Origin: Athalassotoga sp964433875
Lineage (GTDB): Bacteria; Thermotogota; Thermotogae; Mesoaciditogales; Mesoaciditogaceae
Length of the DNA: 28,967 nucleotides
Direction: 5' to 3'
NCBI GenBank assembly: GCA_964433875.1
Contig: CAYSSO010000022.1
Coordinates: 1-28,967 of the forward strand
Numbering within the stretch: position 1 is the stretch's first letter; every line of letters starts with the position of its first letter. The notes beneath the pieces are model-generated. The model was given only the letters and a program-made list of their open reading frames with translations. It made no database searches and was not told the origin of the DNA. The translations under genes and the position numbers were made by a program. This document shows, piece by piece, positions 1 to 6,523 of this stretch.

Positions 1-2
1 TG

Positions 3-65
3 AGCAAAGAAGAAGAGAAAGCGGTTATAGAATTTGTAAGGAATCTGATATGCCCCCAAAGTTGA
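3..65 (+). pseudogene. Possible 3' remnant of a gene cut by the IS element
   Basis: Reading frame 3 is open from the window edge and gives a charged, helix-like segment (SKEEEKAVIEFVRNLI). It then runs into the left end of the IS3-like element at 51 and stops at 63-65. The composition looks like real coding sequence, so this may be the tail of a gene interrupted by the insertion. The piece is too short to identify, and no continuation was found on the other side of the element. Confidence 0.2.
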
Positions 66-81
66 TACAGTCAAAAGTAGA
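51..81 (+). repeat. Left inverted repeat of the IS3-like element
   Basis: It starts TGCCCCC and ends TCAAAAGTAGA. It matches the reverse complement of 1234-1265 with a variable centre and a one-base length difference. This end lies downstream of orfB, so it is the 3' end of the element. Confidence 0.7.
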
Positions 82-140
82 GACCTTGTACTTATGAATG
101 TATCATTACAGGATCAACGTTGATCCTGCAAAAGTCGAAT

Positions 141-945
141 TCAGTAAGACCTAAGGTAGAATTTTACCGGTGTTTCGTAGTTAATCGCACTATGTGGTCT
201 TTGATAATTATACCATTTGAACCAGTCCGTTATGGATGATTTTATCTCGTCGATAGATAAAAGGTCAAAATCAATTCCTTTGAGGCATTCGTCGCTGAAT
301 CTGTAAATCCTTCGCTAAAGCCATTCTGGTAAGGCTTGCCTTTATCTATGAATTCGTGCTTGATTCTATTGTTGGAAAGGAAGAGATTGAAATCTTTCTG
401 AATTCAGAGCCGTTGTCGGTTCTAAAGACTCTTGGTCTTGAGAAGAGTTTTATTGAGTTTTCAAAGACCTCAAGGACTTTCTGACCGGAAATGGAGAAGT
501 CCATGTAATAAGATATGATTCTTTTTGAGAAATCATCTATGATGACAAAGATTCTAAACTTTCTTCTTCTTACCATACGCTCGACGAAATCAGCAGACCA
601 GACATGGCCTGGAAACAAGGGCTACGTGAATTGAGAATAACGCTGATGGATATGTATGCGTCTTGATACGTTGAGAGGCCTTTGAAGGTCACAAGATGTA
701 TAAATACGATATACCTTCTTATGGTTGATGCTGACACCATCTTGTTTTAAAAGAGCGAAGATGCGCCTATACCCGAAAGAAGGATTTCTCAAAGCGATAT
801 CTTTTATCTTCTCTTCCAAAGGGTCAGAGTGTTTAGGTTCGCCTTTGATGACACGATAAATGGTGGAACGAGACAGGTTGAAATCTTTTGAGATGCGCGT
901 TATAGGTAATCCAAATGAGACAAGGAAAGAGATGATCTGGTTCAA
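141..945 (-). pseudogene. IS3-family transposase orfB (DDE integrase core), nonsense and frameshift mutations
   Basis: It begins at a TTG around 945, directly after orfA, and shows the HTH_21-like N-terminal region of OrfB (NPSFGYRRIFALLKQDG). An in-frame TAG at 622-624 interrupts it. The same frame continues into the integrase core with WSADFVE (first catalytic Asp) and TDNGSEF (second Asp). A frameshift near 395-405 moves it to a frame with GKPYQNGFSEGF (catalytic Glu). A further shift near 275-300 leads to the typical C-terminus, WFKWYNYQRPHSAINYETPV, with a stop at 141-143. All catalytic positions are still recognisable, but at least three lesions make it a pseudogene. Confidence 0.82.
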
Positions 946-1201
946 AGGTTGTTTTTAGAGAATTCTCTGAGAGCATTGATTTCTAATTCTTTTTCAGCGA
1001 GCAATTTCTTGAGTTCGGCATTTTCAGATTCAAGCAAGAGAAGACGTTTTGCGTCGTTGGTAGAGAATCCTGAGAACTGTTCCATTTGTAATAGGTAGAA
1101 GAAGAGATTTGATACTTTCTGCATACTTCAGATACAGAAGAGACTTTAGCCTCTGTAAGAATTTGGATGATCTTTTCGACTGAGAACTTTGAAACTTTCA
1201 T
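942..1201 (-). pseudogene. IS3-family transposase orfA, frameshifted
   Basis: The ORF starts MKVSKFSVEKIIQILTEA and continues through a helix-turn-helix with the conserved CRKYQISSSTYYKW block near residue 40. It then leaves frame around 1075-1090. The neighbouring frame carries the expected second half (DAKRLLLLESENAELKKLL), a leucine-zipper-like coiled coil that ends at the stop at 942-944. The DNA-binding and oligomerisation halves of one OrfA are therefore split by a single frameshift inside the domain. IS3 elements normally use programmed frameshifting between orfA and orfB, not here, so I read this as decay. Confidence 0.8.
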
Positions 1202-1233
1202 GATGCACCTCCCAAAAATATTTTACAAAAGAT

Positions 1234-1265
1234 TCTACTTTTGAATGTGTCGGTACAGGGGAGCA
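1234..1265 (-). repeat. Right inverted repeat of the IS3-like element
   Basis: Read on the minus strand it begins TGCTCCCC and ends TCAAAAGTAGA, partner to 51-81. It lies just upstream of the orfA start at 1201, as expected for the 5' end of an IS3 element. Confidence 0.7.
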
Positions 1266-1281
1266 TCACATTCGCCGTATT

Positions 1282-1311
1282 TTGGATATCAACCAGTATT
1301 TGTGTTATAAT
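1282..1311 (+). promoter_or_regulatory. Promoter upstream of hydF
   Basis: A perfect -10 TATAAT lies at 1306-1311, extended by TG at 1303-1304. A weak -35, TTGGAT, lies at 1282-1287 with an 18-base spacer. The predicted start near 1318 leaves a leader of about 40 nt before the strong GAGGAGG ribosome site at 1347-1353. It lies just outside the IS right end, so the gene does not appear to depend on the element. Confidence 0.6.
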
Positions 1312-1358
1312 TCACATGTCTGAGATGAAAGAATTTTTCTGACATCGAGGAGGCGTAA

Positions 1359-2588
1359 ATGAAAACACCGGAATCTTATAGGCCACATCTTATTTTTGTT
1401 GGAAGAAGAAATGCGGGAAAGTCTTCTCTTTTTAACGCTTTCATAGGTTCTAATATAGCCATAGTATCCGACCATCCCGGCACAACGACCGATCCGGTCT
1501 ACAAATCGATGGAATTGCTTCCGATGGGGCCAATCACTTTGATAGACACGGCAGGTCTTGATGACGAGGATACCATAGGAAAACTAAGAGTCTCAAAGAC
1601 ACTTTCGACGATTTACAAAGCGGACATTGTCTGTGTAGTTATCGAAGGAAATAGCCACTGGAGTGAATACGAAGAGGAAGTTGTAAAGGATTTGAAAAAG
1701 CGTGAAATACCTTTTGTGATAGCGCTATCAAAATCAGATCTTGGAATAAATGAAAACCTCCTGGATTATGTAAAATCTTGCGGATACCAATATTCCATTC
1801 TTTCTGTCAAAGATGAAAAATCCATCGATGATCTAAGAAAAATGGTTGCCTCAATTGGGTCGAGGCCATACGAGCCTCCACTTATAGAAGATCTTGTAGA
1901 TGGTGGAGATTTCGTTGTGCTTGTCGTTCCGATTGATCTCGAAGCGCCAAAGGGAAGACTCATAGTCCCGCAGGTAGAGGCAATAAGAGAGTGTCTGGAT
2001 GCCGAAGCCATTCCCATTGTTACAAAGGAGAGAGAATTAAGATGGACACTCGACGGACTTAAATCAAAGCCCAAACTCGTTGTAACTGATTCTCAGGCGA
2101 TAATGAAAGTTATGGCAGATGTACCCGAGGATATACCTTTGACGACCTTTTCAATTCTCGAGGCAAGGCATAAGGGAGATCTTTTAGAACTTGTAAGGGG
2201 ACTAAAGATAATAGATAAACTTGAAGACGGAGATTATATTCTTATTGCGGAAGCATGTAATCACAGAACGCTTGCAGATGACATAGCGCGTGTTAAAATT
2301 CCGAGATGGCTCGAAAATTTCACAGGTAAATCGTTGAACTTTGAGATTCATTCTGGCAGAGAATATCCGACTGATATACAAAAGTACAAAATGATTCTTC
2401 ACTGCGGAGGATGCGTCATAACGAGAAGAATGATGATGGAAAGGATAAGACAGGCAAAAGATCTTGGTATTCCGATAGTCAATTACGGTGTTATAATATC
2501 TTACCTTCACGGCGCGATTCCGCGGGTTCTAAAGGTATTTCCCGAAGTTATGATGGAGTGGGAAGGTATAAATGCGCAAAGAATTTGA
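1359..2588 (+). CDS. hydF: [FeFe]-hydrogenase maturation GTPase HydF
   Basis: HydF is the cytoplasmic scaffold that holds the diiron precursor of the H-cluster, made with HydE and HydG, and delivers it to apo-hydrogenase. The 409-residue length is normal. The N-terminal GTPase domain shows a P-loop (GRRNAGKSS, residues 15-23), PGTTTDP in switch I (40-46), DTAG (63-66) and a G4-like SKSD (124-127). The C-terminal domain carries the family iron-sulfur motif: C300-x-H302, then H348-C349-x-x-C352. The ATG at 1359 follows GAGGAGG with 5-base spacing. It overlaps the next gene by 17 bp. HydE, HydG and the hydrogenase are not in this window. Confidence 0.95.
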   Translation: MKTPESYRPHLIFVGRRNAGKSSLFNAFIGSNIAIVSDHPGTTTDPVYKSMELLPMGPITLIDTAGLDDEDTIGKLRVSKTLSTIYKADIVCVVIEGNSHWSEYEEEVVKDLKKREIPFVIALSKSDLGINENLLDYVKSCGYQYSILSVKDEKSIDDLRKMVASIGSRPYEPPLIEDLVDGGDFVVLVVPIDLEAPKGRLIVPQVEAIRECLDAEAIPIVTKERELRWTLDGLKSKPKLVVTDSQAIMKVMADVPEDIPLTTFSILEARHKGDLLELVRGLKIIDKLEDGDYILIAEACNHRTLADDIARVKIPRWLENFTGKSLNFEIHSGREYPTDIQKYKMILHCGGCVITRRMMMERIRQAKDLGIPIVNYGVIISYLHGAIPRVLKVFPEVMMEWEGINAQRI

Positions 2589-3975
2589 TACTCTCGGAGA
2601 GGTAGACATTCCAGATGATGCCTATTACGGTGCCTTTACATCGCGCGCGATAAAGAACTTCCCACCTTTGACCAGAACACACCCCGCTTTGATCCGTGCA
2701 CTTTCTGATGTCAAATGGGCATGCGCATGCGCAAATGAAGAACTTGGACTTTTAGACCATGGTGTGGCCAATGCCATAAAAAGATCGTGCGATGAAATAG
2801 AGAATCTTTCACGATGGTTTGTGGTTGATCCTCTCTCCGGAGGTGCTGGGACGGCCCTTAACATGAATATCAACGAGATCATAGCAAACAGATCTACAGA
2901 ACTTCTCGGAGGTCATCTTGGCCAGTACATCGTCCATCCCGTTGATGATGTTAACAAATCCCAATCCACAAATGATGTTTATCCGACTGCCGTAAAACTT
3001 GGTGCAATAAGACTTTTAAGAAACCTTGTAGATGAGGTCGCTTCGTTTCAAGAAAGCCTCCAATCGAAAGAAAAGGCCTTTGACAATATTTTGAAGGTTG
3101 GCAGGACGGAGATGCAGGATGCCGTTCCCATCACTCTTGGCCAAGAATTCGGCGCGTACGCTGAAGCGATAGCGCGGGACAGATGGAGACTTTACAAAGT
3201 AGAAGAAAGAATAAGATTTATAAACATTGGAGGTACTGCAATCGGAACGGGGATAAATGCGCCGAGAAATTTTTCGTATATTGTCACTCGTTACCTTTCT
3301 CAAAGGGCTGGAATAGGCCTTGTGAGGTCTGAGAATTTGATAGATGCAACGCAAAATATGGATGTTTTTGCAGAAGTCCATGGTCTTTTAAAGACGCTTG
3401 CGACAAATCTTATAAAGATCTCAAATGATCTGCGTCTGCTTTCAAGCGGCCCACGTGCAGGCATAGGTGAGATAAAATTAAAGGCCATTCAGTTGGGAAG
3501 TTCTATAATGGCTGGAAAGGTAAATCCCGTTCTTCCGGAATATTCCATCTACATGTCGTTTAAGGTACTTTCAAATGATGTTGCAGTGAATATGGCAGTT
3601 TCTTCTGGAAATTTAGAATTGAATGCTTTTTTGCCTCTAATTCAATACTCACTTTACGATTCCTTTGATTCTCTTATCCAGGCCGTGCGCGCTTTAAAAA
3701 TATGTGTCGATACCCTCGAGGCAGATCCAGATCGATGCAAGGAAAATCTTGAAAAAAGTGCGATGCTGGCAACGTGCTTTGTGCCAGTTCTCGGATACGA
3801 AAAGGTTTCGCAGATTGTAACTGAAGTCATAGAAAAGCATGAGGATGTCAAAAAATTACTTTTGGAGGCCGGAATCTCTACCGAAATGGTAGAAAGTGCC
3901 TTCGATCCCAAAAAGATGGTAGCCATCGGCTATATTTTGGACAAGAAACAATCCCCTCCGAACATACGAAATTGA
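2572..3975 (+). CDS. aspA: Aspartate ammonia-lyase (aspartase/fumarase superfamily)
   Basis: It is predicted to convert L-aspartate to fumarate and ammonia as a cytoplasmic homotetramer. The 467-residue length fits the family. Landmarks in order are GGAGTALNMN (residues 90-99), SQSTNDVYPTA (130-140), GRTEMQDAVPITLGQ (177-191) and GSSIMAGKVNPVLPE (309-323). The last is the superfamily signature loop with the catalytic Ser and substrate-binding Lys316 and Asn318. The usual GSSxMPxK has Ala instead of Pro at residue 314. Translational coupling to hydF is likely from the 17-bp overlap. Aspartase fits better than fumarase because of the overall motif spelling and the hydF linkage, but fumarase activity cannot be excluded from sequence alone. 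Confidence 0.85.
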   Translation: MRKEFDTLGEVDIPDDAYYGAFTSRAIKNFPPLTRTHPALIRALSDVKWACACANEELGLLDHGVANAIKRSCDEIENLSRWFVVDPLSGGAGTALNMNINEIIANRSTELLGGHLGQYIVHPVDDVNKSQSTNDVYPTAVKLGAIRLLRNLVDEVASFQESLQSKEKAFDNILKVGRTEMQDAVPITLGQEFGAYAEAIARDRWRLYKVEERIRFINIGGTAIGTGINAPRNFSYIVTRYLSQRAGIGLVRSENLIDATQNMDVFAEVHGLLKTLATNLIKISNDLRLLSSGPRAGIGEIKLKAIQLGSSIMAGKVNPVLPEYSIYMSFKVLSNDVAVNMAVSSGNLELNAFLPLIQYSLYDSFDSLIQAVRALKICVDTLEADPDRCKENLEKSAMLATCFVPVLGYEKVSQIVTEVIEKHEDVKKLLLEAGISTEMVESAFDPKKMVAIGYILDKKQSPPNIRN

Positions 3976-3997
3976 AACGAAAAAATAAAATGATAAG

Positions 3998-4014
3998 ATC
4001 TCCTCAAAGGAGAT
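3998..4014 (+). promoter_or_regulatory. Hairpin sequestering the sdaAB ribosome-binding site
   Basis: ATCTCCT (3998-4004) and AGGAGAT (4008-4014) form a perfect 7-bp stem with a CAA loop, and the 3' arm is the Shine-Dalgarno sequence of sdaAB (ATG at 4021). A ribosome ending on aspA at 3975 would not reach the stem. No U-tract follows, so it is not a terminator. Regulation by the hairpin is an inference. Confidence 0.5.
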
Positions 4015-4020
4015 GATCGG

Positions 4021-4686
4021 ATGGTTTCGATTCTCGATATAATCGGGCCTTCTATGATAGGCCCTTCGAGTTCTCACACTCTCGGAGCGATGAAAATATC
4101 CAAATTCGCCTACAACTTATTTGGAACTCCTCCTGACAAAGTATCATTTTATCTTCACGGATCCTTTAAAGAGACATATATCGGCCATGGGACAAAACTT
4201 GCCTTAATTGCCGGTATGTGTGGCATGAAAACAGACGATCCGGATGTCGCGAGATCTGACAAGATAGCGGACGAACTTGGGATGAAGTATGAGTTCAAAG
4301 GAATAGATCTTGGAGATGTCCATCCCAATACCGTCAAAATTGTGGCAGGAAAATCGGATATATTTCACGAAGTAGTAGGTTCTTCAATAGGGGCTGGAAG
4401 GATAAGAATTATTTCAATAGACTCTGTAACCTGTTCTTTAAGCGGCGATTTTCCGGCATTGGTAATAGAAAATGAAGATATACCCGGCGCGCTCGAATCC
4501 ATCATCCGAATAATTTCAACAAATGGAATAAACATAGCACAGGTTAACCTTAACAGACTTAGCAAGGGATCAAAGATTGCGAGCATGGTCATCGAACTCG
4601 ACGATGAACTACCGTCCTACGTTTTAGAATCTTTGAAAATGCTGAATGTCGTAAGATTTGCAATTTACGCAAAATCTACCAATTGA
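4021..4686 (+). CDS. sdaAB: L-serine dehydratase, iron-sulfur-dependent, beta subunit
   Basis: This is the beta chain of the two-chain [4Fe-4S] L-serine dehydratase, which converts L-serine to pyruvate and ammonia. The 221-residue length is typical. The N-terminal half has the family signature GPSMIGPSSSHT (residues 9-20) and HGSFKETYIGHGT further on. The C-terminal about 75 residues form an ACT domain (ALVIENEDIPGALESIIRII), possibly a small-ligand sensor. It is followed by the alpha subunit after 13 bp, and it is the third gene of the hydF-aspA block. Its Shine-Dalgarno lies in a perfect hairpin. Confidence 0.93.
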   Translation: MVSILDIIGPSMIGPSSSHTLGAMKISKFAYNLFGTPPDKVSFYLHGSFKETYIGHGTKLALIAGMCGMKTDDPDVARSDKIADELGMKYEFKGIDLGDVHPNTVKIVAGKSDIFHEVVGSSIGAGRIRIISIDSVTCSLSGDFPALVIENEDIPGALESIIRIISTNGINIAQVNLNRLSKGSKIASMVIELDDELPSYVLESLKMLNVVRFAIYAKSTN

Positions 4687-4699
4687 AAGAGGGGCCAAG

Positions 4700-5587
4700 A
4701 TGAATGTCAAATCGTTGAATGATCTTATAGATATATGCGAAAAAACAGGCGAAAAATTGCATAAAGTTATCATGGACTGGGAAATGCTTGATACCGGATA
4801 CTCAAATGACTACATAATAGAGAAAACCTCAAAACTTTTGTCTGTAATGGAAGAGGAATACGAATCGAAGAAGGGGAAAGAATTCAAGACTCTAATAGGT
4901 TTGACAGGATCAAATGGAAGGAAGATGCTTGAATACCTTCCAAAGGCTTACGTCGGGGAGAAAGTCTTTAAAGCCGCCACGATAGCGATTACCATGTCAG
5001 AGAGCAATGCTTCTATGGGAAGAATAGTCGCATGTCCCACAGCCGGATCAAGTGGAGTGATGCCAGGCGTGCTTTTAACGCTTAAAGAGAGCGGAATAGC
5101 AAGAGATAAACTCGTACTCTCTCTCATTGTCGCTGGAGGGATAGGAAAGATTATCTCGATGAGGGCTTCACTTTCAGGAGCGGAGGCTGGCTGTCAGGCG
5201 GAGATAGGTAGTGCTACGGCTATGGCCGCTGGTGCCGCCGTTTACGCGATGGATGGAAATCCTCGTGCCGTTTCAAATGCCGCTGCGCTTTCTTTGAAAT
5301 CTCTTATGGGACTTGTCTGCGATCCGGTCGGTGGCTTTGTCGAAGTACCGTGTGTTAAAAGAAATGCCTCCGGCGCCACCCTTGCACTGCTTTTTGCTGA
5401 TATAGCAATGGCGGGCGTTGAGAGCGTAATTCCGTTTGATGAAGTTGTAGACGCTATGATGACCGTTGGAAAGAGTATGCCTGAATCTTTAAGAGAAACC
5501 GGCAAAGGTGGTATCGCTATCTCTCCAACGGCGAGAAGGATTATGAGAAATCTCAAAGATAGGTTAAGTATTCCAGAAGATAATTGA
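4700..5587 (+). CDS. sdaAA: L-serine dehydratase, iron-sulfur-dependent, alpha subunit
   Basis: This is the catalytic chain of the SdaAA/SdaAB enzyme. It is 295 residues from the ATG at 4700, which follows GAGGGG; an upstream in-frame ATG at 4658 lies inside sdaAB and lacks a ribosome site. Cysteines placed to bind the [4Fe-4S] cluster are C165 (EAGCQAEIG), C207 (LVCDPVGG) and C218 (VPCVKRN), with a further C112 in ACPTAGSSG. The serine-binding ESNASMGR segment lies at 101-108. It is the last gene of the block. The next transcription unit has its own promoter at about 5623. Confidence 0.94.
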   Translation: MNVKSLNDLIDICEKTGEKLHKVIMDWEMLDTGYSNDYIIEKTSKLLSVMEEEYESKKGKEFKTLIGLTGSNGRKMLEYLPKAYVGEKVFKAATIAITMSESNASMGRIVACPTAGSSGVMPGVLLTLKESGIARDKLVLSLIVAGGIGKIISMRASLSGAEAGCQAEIGSATAMAAGAAVYAMDGNPRAVSNAAALSLKSLMGLVCDPVGGFVEVPCVKRNASGATLALLFADIAMAGVESVIPFDEVVDAMMTVGKSMPESLRETGKGGIAISPTARRIMRNLKDRLSIPEDN

Positions 5588-5615
5588 AAAATTTTAAAAC
5601 AAATGAAATTGAATA

Positions 5616-5652
5616 TTCTCAATTGAGAAATTAAAAGTTATTATTTTATGTT
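5616..5652 (+). promoter_or_regulatory. Promoter of the dap operon with an overlapping palindromic operator
   Basis: The perfect 14-bp palindrome TTCTCAATTGAGAA lies at 5616-5629. It contains the -35 TTGAGA (5623-5628, five of six consensus). With an 18-base spacer the -10 is TATGTT (5647-5652); an alternative -10 is TAGAAT at 5654-5659. A protein bound to the palindrome would block the -35. No U-run follows, so it is unlikely to be the sdaAA terminator. The regulator is unknown. Confidence 0.5.
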
Positions 5653-5682
5653 GTAGAATCTTCAAAAGTCAAGGTGATCAAT

Positions 5683-5751
5683 GTGAGTTATTTAAGATTG
5701 TTAGAAAACAAGAAGTACGTCAAGCAACCGCCCGGTGGAGCGGGAGTTTGA
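5683..5751 (+). CDS. Leader peptide of the dap operon attenuator
   Basis: A 22-codon ORF opens with GTG at 5683, five bases after AAGGTGA (5671-5677), the same kind of ribosome site used by other genes here. Its middle reads N-K-K-Y-V-K-Q-P-P-G-G and it stops at TGA 5749-5751. Three Lys codons fall within five positions (5710-5724), next to a Pro-Pro-Gly stretch of the kind that slows ribosomes. It sits between the dap promoter and a perfect terminator, ahead of lysine/DAP biosynthesis genes. The position of the Lys codons relative to the antiterminator arm (5730-5739) is that of a classical attenuator. Translation has not been shown. Confidence 0.5.
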   Translation: MSYLRLLENKKYVKQPPGGAGV

Positions 5752-5773
5752 TCGTATTCCATATCCATCGGGC
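5730..5773 (+). promoter_or_regulatory. Antiterminator structure of the dap leader
   Basis: GCCCGGTGGA (5730-5739) pairs with TCCATCGGGC (5764-5773) over ten bases, with one G-U pair. The 3' arm includes 5771-5773, the first three bases of the terminator stem, so the two structures exclude each other. A ribosome at the leader stop codon would cover most of the 5' arm; one held at the Lys codons would leave it free. A smaller local hairpin (5728-5731 with 5740-5743) may compete. Confidence 0.5.
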
Positions 5774-5798
5774 CACATCGAAAAGATGTGGCCTTTTT
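5771..5798 (+). terminator. Rho-independent terminator in the dap leader (attenuator)
   Basis: GGCCACATC (5771-5779) and GATGTGGCC (5785-5793) form a perfect 9-bp stem with a GAAAA loop, followed by TTTTT. It stands between the dap promoter and dapF, only 20 bases ahead of the dapF start, so it must be conditional for the operon to be expressed. Confidence 0.88.
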
Positions 5799-5818
5799 GT
5801 TTGAAAGGAGAGGTGAAA

Positions 5819-6523
5819 ATGAATTTTTTCAGGTATAACGCTACGGGAAACACCTTTATAATCTGCGACATTTCAGATTCCAATCTCAGCGATGAAGAGA
5901 AAAGCAAAATAGTGATCAGAAATGTAGAAGACCGTGACGGGATGATCTTTGTCGAAAAGAAAAAAGATGGATTCTTTATGGACTATTTCAACCGGGATGG
6001 GAAAAGGGCTGCTTTTTGTGGCAATGGTTCAAGAAGTTTTGTCAAGTATCTTCACGATTCAAAACAAATAGGCGAAAAAGTTATCTTCAATTCATTTTCC
6101 GGTTATGTCGAGGGGCGAATAACGCCCGAAGGAGTTATGGTAAAGATGCCACCTTTAAAAGTCGAGAGGATCGATACGATTGGTTATTGCGTTACAGTCG
6201 GCGTGCCACATTACGTGATCTTTTCAAAAGATATAGAGAAGATAGACGTTGAAAATGAGGGAAGAAGATTAAGGAATGAATTAAACGCAAATATTGATTT
6301 CGTAGAGTTAGATGGAGATTCAAGGATAAAGGTTAGAACCTACGAAAGAGGCGTCGAGGCCGAAACAAAGGCGTGCGGTACTGGATCGACTGCGAGTGCT
6401 TACATTGCGAGAATGATAAACAAATGGGGCGATTCAATTACCGTAATTGTTAAAGGTGGGATTCTAAACGTTATTTTTGTTGGAAATGATATATATCTTA
6501 AAGGAGGTGTTGACAATGTTTAG
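5819..6523 (+). CDS. dapF: Diaminopimelate epimerase
   Basis: DapF interconverts LL- and meso-diaminopimelate without a cofactor, the last step before peptidoglycan use or decarboxylation to lysine. Two catalytic cysteines are visible: C67 in FCGNGSR and C186 in ACGTGSTA. The 234-residue length is short for the family (about 270), as in Thermotoga-type enzymes. The ATG at 5819 follows AAGGAGAGGTG. A longer in-frame reading back to 5735 runs through the terminator and is rejected. It is the first gene of the dap operon and overlaps dapA by 8 bp. Confidence 0.93.
   Translation: MNFFRYNATGNTFIICDISDSNLSDEEKSKIVIRNVEDRDGMIFVEKKKDGFFMDYFNRDGKRAAFCGNGSRSFVKYLHDSKQIGEKVIFNSFSGYVEGRITPEGVMVKMPPLKVERIDTIGYCVTVGVPHYVIFSKDIEKIDVENEGRRLRNELNANIDFVELDGDSRIKVRTYERGVEAETKACGTGSTASAYIARMINKWGDSITVIVKGGILNVIFVGNDIYLKGGVDNV

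Larger units (their letters stand above)
51..1265 (-). mobile_element. Degenerate IS3-family insertion sequence
   Basis: An element of about 1.2 kb, the usual IS3-family size, is bounded by imperfect inverted repeats that share TGC(C/T)CCC and the block TCAAAAGTAGA. It carries orfA- and orfB-type transposase reading frames on the minus strand, both broken. Several frameshifts and an amber codon mean it cannot encode an active transposase. No matching target-site duplication is visible: the flanks are GATA on the left and TCAC on the right. The outer ends are therefore uncertain by a few bases and the insertion is probably old. The orfA style, a helix-turn-helix followed by a leucine-rich coiled coil, resembles the IS407-like branch, but the subgroup is a guess. 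Confidence 0.85.

Noticed and set aside
1070..1095. Programmed frameshift within IS orfA
   Set aside because: No slippery heptamer is present and the position is inside a domain. With the amber codon and shifts in orfB, decay is simpler.
5660..5770. Lysine riboswitch or T-box in the dap leader
   Set aside because: GGTGGAGCGGG faintly resembles a T-box core, but the leader is too short for a stem I and lacks the full T-box sequence. No lysine-aptamer landmarks are seen. A novel aptamer cannot be excluded without a covariance search.
5735..5818. N-terminal extension of dapF
   Set aside because: The extension would run through the terminator hairpin; the ATG at 5819 has a strong ribosome site and gives the normal DapF N-terminus.
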